From an uncultured Bacteroidota bacterium (GTDB lineage: Bacteria > Bacteroidota > Bacteroidia > UKL13-3): a DNA stretch of 53,569 bases. This document shows positions 26,815-35,631 of this stretch, piece after piece (positions within the stretch are counted from its first letter, which is position 1; each line of letters opens with the position of its first letter). The DNA is taken from contig CAISCU010000001.1 of assembly GCA_903883965.1 (NCBI GenBank), positions 1 through 53,569 on the forward strand. Direction: 5' to 3'. A program made the position numbers and the translations under genes. The notes under the pieces were generated by a model, which saw nothing but the letters and a program-made list of their open reading frames with translations, was not told the origin of the DNA and did no database searches.

Positions 26815-28205
26815 TGGCAGGTTCAACAGTTAAAATACATCGCTCAAGGGCACTGAGTTTTAAGAAATTATCTTTCTTATACTTGGTGTTTATTGTGTTT
26901 TATTTTTTCTCAACTTCTGGTGACTATATCAAACAATATGAGTCAATGAACAAGACCCAAGTCATGTTGAATGGTATCTTACAATCTCAACTAGAAGCAA
27001 TTGAGTGTAAAAACTTAGAAGACATTGCCTTGAAAAATAAAACCCTAGATTTTATTGACCAAATAGAACAAGTAAAAAAAGAATTGCAAAACGAAATTGG
27101 CAATTCAATAAAATTAGATGAGAAACTAAAAGAGACCAAGTTCAGTAAAAAATTTGTTGAAAATGGCAATTATGAAAATCTAAAAGCAGCAATGGTTGCT
27201 TATGCTGAATCCTTTCCAGACCAAAAAAAACAAGGTTTGATGACCATTTTTGGAATTGAAGAAAAAGTTAAAAATAAATTCTTTACCAATATTCCAAATG
27301 GATTCATGGGCAATGTTTTAAATAACTACCAAACGATTGCACTAAAAAACAGCATCGAATACTTAAATAGTAAATCAATTGCTAGCAAAGAGCCTGTTAA
27401 AGAATCAACAGAAAAAATCAAGAACAATCCTTTTCTTCAATCATTGAAATCAACTTATTATATTGGCGAAGAGGTTCTTTTTTCTTTGTACAGCAACAAT
27501 GGTTCATCTCCTAAACTTCAAGTTAACGAACTAAACATTGACTTAAAAGAAAGCAAATTAAATACTTACACTGCCAAGTGGCTTCCTTCAAAGCCTGGTA
27601 TTTATTCAGTGATAGCTTCTAATGTAGGACACGATCAAATTCAGCAAATTGAGGTAAAATCGCTTGATTTAAAATTCCTTGAAAGTTTACAAGAAGTGGT
27701 TTGTAACATGAATGAACCATTTACACTCACACCCTATTTAGGTAAAGAATTAAAAATCAAAGACCTCAGTTATATTTCTAAAGAAGCAATCATTGAAATA
27801 GAAGGCAATCATTTAAAAATAACCCCAATAGTAGAGGGTCGTTTCAATTTACAGGTAAAACTTGGAAAACAAATCATAGAAAACATCTCACTATTTGCCA
27901 AGATCAATACAGCACCTATTGTTCAGTTAAAAGACAAATACAATCAATTAACTGAACTTACAAATGCATTTGCCCTAGCTTCTAGTAATTCACTTTGGCA
28001 AGTTGCTTCATTTAATATGGTTTTGATATACCCCGATGGGAACAAACAAACTTTTCGTTCTAACAATAGGTTCTTAAATGGTGACATGTTAACCGCACAA
28101 AAGAACATGCCAATTGGTTCAGGTATTGTTTTTGAACAAATAAAATTGTTGTTCAATGACGGTGTAAAAACAACCAATGGCAGACCAATCTATATTCAAA
28201 AATAA
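26814..28205 (+). CDS. GldM-like periplasmic motor protein A
   Basis: The 463 residues have the architecture of GldM/PorM: a short basic N-terminus, one transmembrane helix (about 19-36, LSFLYLVFIVFYFF, against the canonical NLMYLVFIAML), a helical periplasmic domain to about 200, then beta-rich domains. The end (SFNMVLIYPDGNKQTFRSNN...IGSGIVFEQIKLLFNDG) resembles the last GldM domain. At the position of the conserved membrane-proximal Arg of GldM (Arg9 in Flavobacterium, by alignment on YLVF) this protein has Ser15; its companion has Arg14. It is coupled on both sides by TAATG overlaps. Divergent, but clearly not a fragment. Confidence 0.8.
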   Translation: MAGSTVKIHRSRALSFKKLSFLYLVFIVFYFFSTSGDYIKQYESMNKTQVMLNGILQSQLEAIECKNLEDIALKNKTLDFIDQIEQVKKELQNEIGNSIKLDEKLKETKFSKKFVENGNYENLKAAMVAYAESFPDQKKQGLMTIFGIEEKVKNKFFTNIPNGFMGNVLNNYQTIALKNSIEYLNSKSIASKEPVKESTEKIKNNPFLQSLKSTYYIGEEVLFSLYSNNGSSPKLQVNELNIDLKESKLNTYTAKWLPSKPGIYSVIASNVGHDQIQQIEVKSLDLKFLESLQEVVCNMNEPFTLTPYLGKELKIKDLSYISKEAIIEIEGNHLKITPIVEGRFNLQVKLGKQIIENISLFAKINTAPIVQLKDKYNQLTELTNAFALASSNSLWQVASFNMVLIYPDGNKQTFRSNNRFLNGDMLTAQKNMPIGSGIVFEQIKLLFNDGVKTTNGRPIYIQK

Positions 28206-29608
28206 TGTCAGCATACGTTAAAATAAAAAGAAGTAAAAACTTAAGGTTCAAGCTCATTAGCTTAATGTACCTTGTATTTTTAATGCTATCGTTGATTCAA
28301 ATTCCCACAGATTGGCTTGCAAATAATGCTTTTATACATCCTTATTTGAACCATCCTAAAGCCATCTACAAAGATGAAATGATTCAAATAACCGCTGCAA
28401 AACTCAGAGCAATTGAACCTCAAATGCAGTTAGCCATGGGCTATGATTCTATTACCAAAACTATCAAGGAACCCAATGCCTATGCTCCAACTGATTTGTA
28501 TTTTATAAAGAACGGAGCTGCTTCAACCATTTTCAATGCCTTAACAGAGTTAAATAATTGGATTTATACAATTAATACCGACTCAATTGTGCTTCACAAT
28601 TATGAATATTTGTTCGCAGAAGATTTAAAAAATGGCTTACAAAAAGACAATTTAAAAAGTTGGCAAAATTGGAAATGGAAACACATTCCGGCAACTATGG
28701 CCATGAATTTGTTTGAAGAGCTAAAATTGAGAATTGACTTATTATCAATTGCAGTTAAGCCAATTGATAAAAAAGATGAAGATGAGCAAACACCAATTAG
28801 TTACAACAGTCAAGACGATCCAAAGCTGGTATTGTTGAGTGAAAATGGTAAGTTAAGAATTGGTGAGACACTTAGATTTCATTTGTATGCAGACAGTTTG
28901 GTTAAATTAAATATTAGTAAAAACAACCAGGGAATTCAAAACCAACATGTATTTCATTCAGATACTGTTTTATTCACACCCAAAGAAACTGGTAAATATA
29001 CCATTGAGATAGCTGGTACAAAATTAAATGAAGTGTTTGAAGTGGATGTCATACCTGCTAACATCGTATCCGACAAAAAAAGTACATTTAGAATTGCGTA
29101 CAAAGGCATTCAATACTCACAAGCTTTACCTAACAATTTACAAGCCTCTACCTTGTTTGTTAATGGTGTCAATAAGGGTAAAATCACAACTTCACATAAA
29201 ATCAATTATACACCAAGTCAATTAGGTTGGAATGTGTTAGAGATAAAGTCGGCAAGTAGTGTTTTACTATCAGACTCAATTTACGTTAAACCCCTTCCGG
29301 AGCCTTATATTTTCATCAAAGATTTACCCAATTTTAGTATCAGCAAAAAAAGGCTAGAACAATTGAATTCGATTGATTTGTATGCCATTCACCCTTCATT
29401 TGAAGACGGAATTTTCAAAATTGAGTCATTTGAAGTTACCATACCAGGATCAGCTATTGGTACATTTAAAGTGTCTGGTAATTCATTTCCAGTATCAGAA
29501 ACTTTAAAAAATAGCAATGTACCCTATATCATCATTTCAAAAATTGTTACCAAACAAGGAAATGAAAATAAAACTTTAACAGAACCTATAGTAGTTAAAA
29601 TACTTTAA
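28205..29608 (+). CDS. GldM-like periplasmic motor protein B
   Basis: A second full-length GldM-like protein of 467 residues. The N-terminus VKIKRSKNLRFKLISLMYLV parallels protein A (VKIHRSRALSFKKLSFLYLV) and is closer to canonical GldM. It keeps Arg14 at the position of the conserved GldM Arg. A transmembrane helix (about 17-33) leads to a helical domain (to about 190) and beta-rich domains. The last (SFEVTIPGSAIGTFKVSGNS...PIVVKIL) has the GldM C-terminal pattern. It starts inside the stop codon of A (TAATG) and is followed after 2 bases by the outer-membrane gene. Two different GldM chains in equal supply suggest a heterodimer; that is inference. Confidence 0.8.
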   Translation: MSAYVKIKRSKNLRFKLISLMYLVFLMLSLIQIPTDWLANNAFIHPYLNHPKAIYKDEMIQITAAKLRAIEPQMQLAMGYDSITKTIKEPNAYAPTDLYFIKNGAASTIFNALTELNNWIYTINTDSIVLHNYEYLFAEDLKNGLQKDNLKSWQNWKWKHIPATMAMNLFEELKLRIDLLSIAVKPIDKKDEDEQTPISYNSQDDPKLVLLSENGKLRIGETLRFHLYADSLVKLNISKNNQGIQNQHVFHSDTVLFTPKETGKYTIEIAGTKLNEVFEVDVIPANIVSDKKSTFRIAYKGIQYSQALPNNLQASTLFVNGVNKGKITTSHKINYTPSQLGWNVLEIKSASSVLLSDSIYVKPLPEPYIFIKDLPNFSISKKRLEQLNSIDLYAIHPSFEDGIFKIESFEVTIPGSAIGTFKVSGNSFPVSETLKNSNVPYIIISKIVTKQGNENKTLTEPIVVKIL

Positions 29609-29610
29609 CC

Positions 29611-31662
29611 ATGAAACACATCATTCGTATCCTCATTATATTGTGCTTTTGTTCTCAGGCATTTCACCTGATGGCTCAAGATACTATTGTGATTGAACAA
29701 TCCAGAGTAATCTCAAAAGGCCAAAGTTTTGATGTTCCTGCTGGTTCAACAATTGTATTGATGCCAGGAGCTAAAATTTGGGTAGAAGGTAGCTTAAATT
29801 TAAATGGAACAGCTGCCAAACCAATTTATGTTATTTCTAAAGACGCAAAAGAACCTGGTTCAGGTATTGTAATCAATGGACAATCTTACCAACAAAGTAT
29901 ACAAATTGCATACACTTATTTTATTGCTCTAGAACAAGCCTTGCGTTTTGACCCATTTTGGGCAAGAAAAATGGTCCATTTAGACCATATACAAGTAAGC
30001 CAATCAGTTTACAACGAATCAAGTATATCAATTTCTGCACCTTTTATAGACCATAACTACCCTCCTATTCAATTTTCAATAACAGGCTTAGATTATTTTA
30101 ATAACAATGCAGCTTTTTTCATTGAAGAATACGGAAACAACTCAATTCAATACAATTTAAATGGCTTGAATTTCTTTGAAAACAAACTTCCTGCTACAAC
30201 TGAAAATACTGGCATTTTTCATTTGCAATTGACAGATGAAAATCAAAAACAAAAGAACCAAATTGATCAAATTTCATTTAGCCGAAATTTTCAAGGACAA
30301 AAAGAAATTGGTCTTTCTGTATCTGGAAACCAAGACACCATCATTATTCAATCAGCTATGGGTGCGGTTCATTCAATACCTGTTATCGATTCCAAATCAG
30401 ACCCAAGATTACCTACAGTTACTGTTCAAAAAATAGAAGACATCAAGACAGTTCAAGCAGAAAAATGTCAAATTCACTCTATTTTTCACAAGAAAAACAA
30501 CATTGTAATTCATACCAATTCAGCTTGTGCTGTATCTTATTTAAGAGACAGCAACAACTCAAACATTCCTTATACAGTTAGCAGAAGCAATGACAGTATT
30601 GTATTGAATTATACAAGCAATTTAGTTCCAGCAAAACTTTGGATGAATGAGCAATTTTGGATTGCTGTTCCACCTATTTTAGATTTAGATTCTTCCCAAT
30701 CGGTACAAAAAGCACCAATTCAAGCCGAAGAAAAAAGAGCACATGGCTTCTGGGCAGATTCTTCAATGCTCAAAGATTTAAACTTATTTAAGCCAAGTGT
30801 CGAAATTGGAATGTTTACTGGAATTGCCGCTTACGTTGGAGATATCAAACCAAAATTTGGTTTACCTGCTTGTTATGAATTTTCAAATGGGTTCAATGTT
30901 CAATACCACCACAACAAGCATGTATCTTATCAGTTTACTTTCAACAGGGCCGATATTGGTTCTGATGATCCAACTGCTTTGTACTTGGCCTATTCATCAT
31001 TACCAATTTATATAGACAAAGGTTCAGTTGCATGGAAAGTACCAAGCTACAGAATGAATTTCAAAACCAAAATTTACTCCTTTGAATTGGGAACAACCTA
31101 TTATTTCAGCAGATACATCATGGAGGATAAATCAGTTGCCAATTTAAAAGGCAAATGGGTATCGGGAATTGGAGCTGGAATTGGAATATTCAGCTATGAT
31201 CCTTATAGGTATTCTGTATATAGCAAATACGCAGGTGAAGTTCAATGGGTTAGTTTGCGCGAAATGGGTACTGAGGGTCAAAATTTCATACCTGGAAAGT
31301 CAAGATATAGCCAATATGCCATGAATTTGAATGTGCATTATGAATTGAATTTTTGCTACGAACGTTGGAAATTCAAAACTGAATTGAGAGGGGTAATTAC
31401 TTCTACCAATTACCTCGATGACATGGGTGATGGTTATTACTATGGCAATGACTATGCTAAATGGGCTGCAACTGCACCAGCTTGGGCCAATTATGTAGAC
31501 AAAAACGGAAATTCAGTTCCTATGGTTCAAGTTTTCCCTGATTTTGGCAAAGTAGCATCAAAAAGAACTTACAGCTTATTGCCTGATGGATATATTCAAT
31601 TTCACATGGGATTGAGTTACGACATTGGCTATCCGCTGAAGGCTAAAAAAACCAAAAAATAA
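29611..31662 (+). CDS. Outer-membrane protein: beta-helix-like N-domain plus PorG-like barrel
   Basis: A 683-residue exported protein (signal peptide 1-22, ending HLMAQ). Residues of about 23-250 look like a parallel beta-helix: short repeating beta strands with Gly/Asn turns (IVLMPGAKIWVEGSLNLNGT). About 395-683 has the alternating aromatic pattern of a beta-barrel and the start PSVEIGMFTGIAAYVGDIKP. This resembles the EVG...GG.NY.GDI opening of the PorG/DUF6089 barrels of T9SS; GADIGSDD-like turns and a final aromatic strand (MGLSYDIGYPL) follow. It is the last gene of the motor operon and plausibly its outer-membrane terminus. The PorG resemblance is pattern-based and needs a profile search. 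Confidence 0.65.
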   Translation: MKHIIRILIILCFCSQAFHLMAQDTIVIEQSRVISKGQSFDVPAGSTIVLMPGAKIWVEGSLNLNGTAAKPIYVISKDAKEPGSGIVINGQSYQQSIQIAYTYFIALEQALRFDPFWARKMVHLDHIQVSQSVYNESSISISAPFIDHNYPPIQFSITGLDYFNNNAAFFIEEYGNNSIQYNLNGLNFFENKLPATTENTGIFHLQLTDENQKQKNQIDQISFSRNFQGQKEIGLSVSGNQDTIIIQSAMGAVHSIPVIDSKSDPRLPTVTVQKIEDIKTVQAEKCQIHSIFHKKNNIVIHTNSACAVSYLRDSNNSNIPYTVSRSNDSIVLNYTSNLVPAKLWMNEQFWIAVPPILDLDSSQSVQKAPIQAEEKRAHGFWADSSMLKDLNLFKPSVEIGMFTGIAAYVGDIKPKFGLPACYEFSNGFNVQYHHNKHVSYQFTFNRADIGSDDPTALYLAYSSLPIYIDKGSVAWKVPSYRMNFKTKIYSFELGTTYYFSRYIMEDKSVANLKGKWVSGIGAGIGIFSYDPYRYSVYSKYAGEVQWVSLREMGTEGQNFIPGKSRYSQYAMNLNVHYELNFCYERWKFKTELRGVITSTNYLDDMGDGYYYGNDYAKWAATAPAWANYVDKNGNSVPMVQVFPDFGKVASKRTYSLLPDGYIQFHMGLSYDIGYPLKAKKTKK

Positions 31663-31810
31663 GCAGAAAAGTCTGCAACTTTATCAGTTTCTCTATTCAA
31701 CAATCTCAAAGGAATTTCTACAAGGAATTAATTTCATTCTATTTATTTTATTGTTAACTCCGTTTTTTTCTGATAAAAAAATCATTAATTCGTAGGTATA
31801 CATTCAGTTC

Positions 31811-34255
31811 ATGAATAAAACCTTGGTTTGTATTTTGGGTATTTTACTCTTCAACTTTACAGTTGTAGTATTACATGCACAACCATGTGTCAATACAATT
31901 GTAAACGAACCTATTCCGAACAAATGCTTTGAAATTGTGAGTGTATTGGTTGATGCCTGCGACGGTAGCAATGAAGGTAAGAATGAAATGATTCGGCTGA
32001 AAATAGGCCCTAGTGATTTATTGGTATCAACTTTGGCACCAGGCCCTTGCAACCCAGGAGTTACTGTAAATTGGGGAACTGGATCGGGCACTAATCCGTT
32101 TCTTGGATGGGCAAATTATAAAGCAGCAGATATTGTAAAGATTGATACCATCAACAATAGAATCAAAGCAGCAGGTAATTGTGGCATTTTAATTCCTAAA
32201 AATAAAACAGATTATATACCTGCAGGTTCCAATTTATTAATCATTACAAGTACAGCATATAACCCTACTGCGCATGATTTTATTGGATTACAAGACACAT
32301 TGTTTGTAATTCTTCAGGTTGCAGATGCAACTGGAAACCAGGGTGGGCATTTTGCCAATTTTAATACACCCTCCTCTACAAGAAAACTAGTACTCCTTTC
32401 TGGCTCATGTGGTGACACAGTTAGCTATGATATTAGTAAATTATTGACCCAAAGTTTAGTAAAAGGACAAGAAGACGGAGCTACGGTCAATTATACATTT
32501 AACGGCATTGTCACTTATTCAAATCCTGGTTGTAAAATTCCTATCCCTGTTCAGACCATTGATGCAGGAAGTGTTCCGGCTAGTATTTGTGCAGGGGGTA
32601 CAATCAATTTAAATGGTACTTATTCTGGAAACCATTGTTATGCATGGAGAGCTGCCAATTCAACTAGCGGCACTTTTGCAGACAGCTTAAATTTAATTAC
32701 GACATATACATTCAAGAATGGTTTTAAAGGCAAATGTAAATTGTATTTAGTTGCCAAACTAAATTGTAAAGATTACAAAGATTCTGTTGAGTTAAACGTA
32801 CTTGCTCCTTCAGATAGCATCCGCATTCAAAAAATGGATACTGTATGGTGTGACCAAAAACAAATACCTATTAAAGCCATTAGTACCAATTTAGCCAGTG
32901 TTATATGGACTACAAATGGTTTTGGAAAGATAGATTTCCCCAATCAATTGACTATTGTTTACACACCAGATACTTTAAAAGACAAGGGTAATGTTGTATT
33001 TAAAGTAACACAAAATACTACTTGCGGAATGATTGAAGACAGTGTCCGTTTATTCATAGCCAAAGCTGATGCGCGTTTTTTGCCAGACAAATTGGTATTG
33101 TGCAAAGGTGAAGCAGCCATTTCATTAAACCCAAAGAACAACAACGGCCAATTTTATGGTGCAACGGGTATGATTACCAATTCATTTTTTAATCCAATAG
33201 ATACCGGAAATTACATTGTTACTTATATCATTTCAGAATTGGGCTGTTTGGATACTGCAAAGCAAGAAATCAATGTCAATGGATTTTATATAGACCAAAT
33301 CAGCACTTTGAATCCAAGCTGTTATGGACTACAAGATGGCAGTATTCAAATAGACCTCTCTGCAGGAAAAAGCCCTTTTATTTTTCAATGGAACAATCAG
33401 GTGAACTCCTTGAGCCAACAACAAAATTTAAAGGCAGGTAGCTACCACATTCAAATTACTGACAATAACAATTGCAGAGATACATTTACAATTGAATTAC
33501 AAGAACCTTCAGCAATTGAACTGAATAAAAGTATTCAGCAGCCAACTTGTGGATTGAATAATGGTTCTATACAAATTCAAGTAACTGGAGGTACACAACC
33601 TTATCAATTGCTATTGAACAACAAGCCAACTGTTTTAAATAATTTCCAAAACCTCCTTGCTGGTAAATATTACTTAATGGTAGTAGATAGCCACGCATGT
33701 ACCCTATCAGATACCAGTGAATTGTTCCTATCAACCGCAGTTCAAATAAGTACCAATACCATTGCAGATACCTGTAATGCTTATAAGGGATCAGTTGAAG
33801 TAGCCATTAAAAGTGGAATAGCTCCATTTAGTTACAATTGGACCCCATTTTACGCACCTAATCCATCACAATACAATTTAGCTGGTAAAAGCGCAGGAAT
33901 GGTGGTTGTAATAGATGCCAACCGCTGCAGCGATACTGCATACTATGAAGTTCCTGATATCTGTAAAAATGAAATTTGGATTTCCAATGCTTTTAGACCT
34001 TCAAGTTCAACTATAGAAAACAATCAATTTGGACCTGTTACATCATTTCCAGAAAGCATTGAATGGTATCAGTTTCGTATATTCAACAGATGGGGACAAC
34101 AAGTTTTTGAGAGTATCGATTACAAAAACCGTTGGGATGGACGTATCAATGATACTGAAGCGGCTACCGATATCTACTTTTATGACTTGCAAGTTCGCTT
34201 CCAAAATGATGGTTCAATAGAAACATTAAAAGGAAATGTAACCCTTCTTAGATAA
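31811..34255 (+). CDS. Secreted SprB-repeat protein with type B T9SS sorting domain
   Basis: The 814 residues begin with a signal peptide (1-24). An N-terminal domain (about 25-230) carries VLVDACDGSNEGKNEM, a pattern seen in lamin-tail-like domains of Bacteroidota surface proteins. Ig-like modules follow, then about three SprB-type repeats from about 495 to 715 (NPSCYGLQDGSIQIDLSAG, PTCGLNNGSIQIQVTGG, TCNAYKGSVEVAIKSG). It ends in a type B (CHU_C-like) sorting domain: IWISNAFRPSS, FRIFNRWGQQVFES, NRWDGR and FYDLQVRF. It is probably secreted by T9SS and kept at the cell surface. It lies 148 bases after the motor operon with its own promoter-like motif, so a functional link is possible but not shown. 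Confidence 0.85.
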   Translation: MNKTLVCILGILLFNFTVVVLHAQPCVNTIVNEPIPNKCFEIVSVLVDACDGSNEGKNEMIRLKIGPSDLLVSTLAPGPCNPGVTVNWGTGSGTNPFLGWANYKAADIVKIDTINNRIKAAGNCGILIPKNKTDYIPAGSNLLIITSTAYNPTAHDFIGLQDTLFVILQVADATGNQGGHFANFNTPSSTRKLVLLSGSCGDTVSYDISKLLTQSLVKGQEDGATVNYTFNGIVTYSNPGCKIPIPVQTIDAGSVPASICAGGTINLNGTYSGNHCYAWRAANSTSGTFADSLNLITTYTFKNGFKGKCKLYLVAKLNCKDYKDSVELNVLAPSDSIRIQKMDTVWCDQKQIPIKAISTNLASVIWTTNGFGKIDFPNQLTIVYTPDTLKDKGNVVFKVTQNTTCGMIEDSVRLFIAKADARFLPDKLVLCKGEAAISLNPKNNNGQFYGATGMITNSFFNPIDTGNYIVTYIISELGCLDTAKQEINVNGFYIDQISTLNPSCYGLQDGSIQIDLSAGKSPFIFQWNNQVNSLSQQQNLKAGSYHIQITDNNNCRDTFTIELQEPSAIELNKSIQQPTCGLNNGSIQIQVTGGTQPYQLLLNNKPTVLNNFQNLLAGKYYLMVVDSHACTLSDTSELFLSTAVQISTNTIADTCNAYKGSVEVAIKSGIAPFSYNWTPFYAPNPSQYNLAGKSAGMVVVIDANRCSDTAYYEVPDICKNEIWISNAFRPSSSTIENNQFGPVTSFPESIEWYQFRIFNRWGQQVFESIDYKNRWDGRINDTEAATDIYFYDLQVRFQNDGSIETLKGNVTLLR

Positions 34256-34334
34256 GATTTTTTGTTCTTTTAAAATTTCATAGAACTATAAATCAGGCGA
34301 ATTGCTTTTAATTAAACTTTTTTATCAAAAAAGG

Positions 34335-34365
34335 TTTGCTAAAAACAAGAGTATTTTTATATTTG
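34335..34365 (+). promoter_or_regulatory. Consensus promoter of the tRNA-Gly/tRNA-Leu pair
   Basis: TTTG at 34335-34338 and TATATTTG at 34358-34365 are separated by exactly 19 bases, the full Bacteroidota TTTG-N19-TAnnTTTG promoter. tRNA-Gly begins 12 bases after the -7 element. Confidence 0.8.
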
Positions 34366-34376
34366 CACTCCCATAT

Positions 34377-34449
34377 GCGAGAGTAGCTCAGTTGGTAGAG
34401 CATCACCTTGCCAAGGTGAGGGTCGCGGGTTCGAGTCTCGTCTCTCGCT
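34377..34449 (+). tRNA. tRNA-Gly (GCC)
   Basis: Acceptor stem GCGAGAG (34377-34383) pairs with CTCTCGC (34442-34448), with T as discriminator. The D arm, a five-pair anticodon stem and the T arm with GGTTCGAG are all present. The anticodon loop TTGCCAA places GCC at 34410-34412. The CCA tail is not encoded. Confidence 0.97.
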
Positions 34450-34458
34450 CAATCAGAA

Positions 34459-34485
34459 AAGTTATGGAAATCCATAACTTTTTTT
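34459..34485 (+). terminator. Intrinsic terminator between the two tRNAs
   Basis: AAGTTATGG and CCATAACTT form a nine-pair stem with loop AAAT, followed by a T-run to 34485. It ends or attenuates transcription after tRNA-Gly; tRNA-Leu starts only 8 bases further and has no visible promoter of its own. Confidence 0.7.
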
Positions 34486-34492
34486 GTGAAGC

Positions 34493-34577
34493 GCCCGGGT
34501 GGTGGAATTGGTAGACACGCAGGACTTAAAATCCTGTATCCTCAACAGATGTGCGGGTTCAAGTCCCGCCCCGGGTA
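34493..34577 (+). tRNA. tRNA-Leu (TAA)
   Basis: The 85-base gene has the long variable arm of a class II tRNA. The acceptor GCCCGGG pairs with CCCGGGT (first pair G-U), with A as discriminator. The anticodon stem CAGGA/TCCTG encloses CTTAAAA, with TAA at 34527-34529. The CCA tail is not encoded. Confidence 0.96.
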
Positions 34578-34583
34578 CACCGG

Positions 34584-34615
34584 AAAAGCCGCAAACGAAG
34601 TTTGCGGCTTTTTTT
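34584..34615 (+). terminator. Intrinsic terminator after tRNA-Leu
   Basis: AAGCCGCAAAC and GTTTGCGGCTT form an eleven-pair stem with loop GAA, followed by a T-run. It closes the tRNA unit and lies 78 bases from the end of the convergent methyltransferase gene. Confidence 0.9.
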
Positions 34616-34692
34616 ATGGTTTTAATCGTATCAATGTTAATTGAGCAAATACAGTTATCGTAGATCGAGAACAATAACAAACTGTTTGTAAT

Positions 34693-35502
34693 CTATTTCA
34701 CCGCTGTAATCAGCATGAATAGGCCTTGTTTCGGAAAAAATGTTTTGATAATCCATCTAGGAAATAAGTAACGAGCTATGGTTAAAACAATGCCCTTGTG
34801 TCTTTGGCCAGCGTTAGAACTGAGCAAATCTCCATGGGTTAATACAGTGTCAATTTCTACTTTAGAAAAGTCTTTGAACAATTGCATTGCTTCATTAACG
34901 GTATATGCTTTTGTGCCCGGGCTTTCTAAATAGTTGGCATAAATGGTTTCTAAAGTCGTAAAAGGCTTGAACTTCAGCAATGCATACCTCAACCATAGCA
35001 TGTAGCCTACCATGGCATATTTATGGTAAATCATGATTTTAGCAGTACCGCCTGTTGTCAATACCCGGTGAATTTCTGCAACTGCTTTTGGGGTATTGGG
35101 TGAATGATGGATCACTCCCCATGAATAGACTATATCAAATTGGTTATTTGCATAGGGCAAAGCTTCGGCATCAGCTACTTGCAATTTGGTTTGAAGCCCT
35201 AACAATTTGAACCTTCTGTTGGTATGTTCAATGGCTCTTTCGGTTAAATCACAACCTTCGAGAATAGCGCCATTTTCAGCAATTTTCTGGTGATCGGCAC
35301 CTAAACCCACTCCTATTTCAAGAACCTTTTTGTTTTTAAACGACTCAAATTGAGCAAAACTCAAAATATAAGGTTCTAGTTGGTACCTGATTGAAAGTTG
35401 ATGATTGAATTGGCTAACTTCATCAGAACCCTTTAAATATAGCTCCTCACCGCAAGAAGCAGCATTCCAAAATTCTTTAACCAATTCTTTATTTTTTTCC
35501 AT
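34693..35502 (-). CDS. Class I SAM-dependent methyltransferase
   Basis: The 269 residues carry a Methyltransf_11 core: motif I VLEIGVGLGADH, an acidic residue in EGCDLTERAIEH, post-I VADAEALPYANNQFDIVYSW, and EIHRVLTTGGTAKIMI. A C-terminal extension of about 90 residues has some hydrophobic segments. The ubiE/BioC-like core does not reveal the acceptor. It stands alone, convergent to the tRNA unit. Confidence 0.83.
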   Translation of the reverse strand: MEKNKELVKEFWNAASCGEELYLKGSDEVSQFNHQLSIRYQLEPYILSFAQFESFKNKKVLEIGVGLGADHQKIAENGAILEGCDLTERAIEHTNRRFKLLGLQTKLQVADAEALPYANNQFDIVYSWGVIHHSPNTPKAVAEIHRVLTTGGTAKIMIYHKYAMVGYMLWLRYALLKFKPFTTLETIYANYLESPGTKAYTVNEAMQLFKDFSKVEIDTVLTHGDLLSSNAGQRHKGIVLTIARYLFPRWIIKTFFPKQGLFMLITAVK

Positions 35503-35631
35503 TCTTTCAATTATACAGCTTTAAAATTAAGCAATTATGACTACAAAATAACATGAATTAAAGAATATTTAACAAAGCAAGCAACACTCTAAAAAAGTTT
35601 ATCATTGTAGTAATTCAAAAGTTGATCTTAA

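Noticed and set aside
26814-29608. The two GldM-like genes as one gldM split by a stop codon or frameshift
   Set aside because: Each has its own basic N-terminus, transmembrane helix and GldM-like C-terminal domain at close to full GldM length, so they are two paralogues, not halves.
31663-31676. Terminator after the motor operon
   Set aside because: GCAGA/TCTGC is only five pairs and lacks a real T-run, so readthrough to the SprB-repeat gene cannot be excluded or affirmed.
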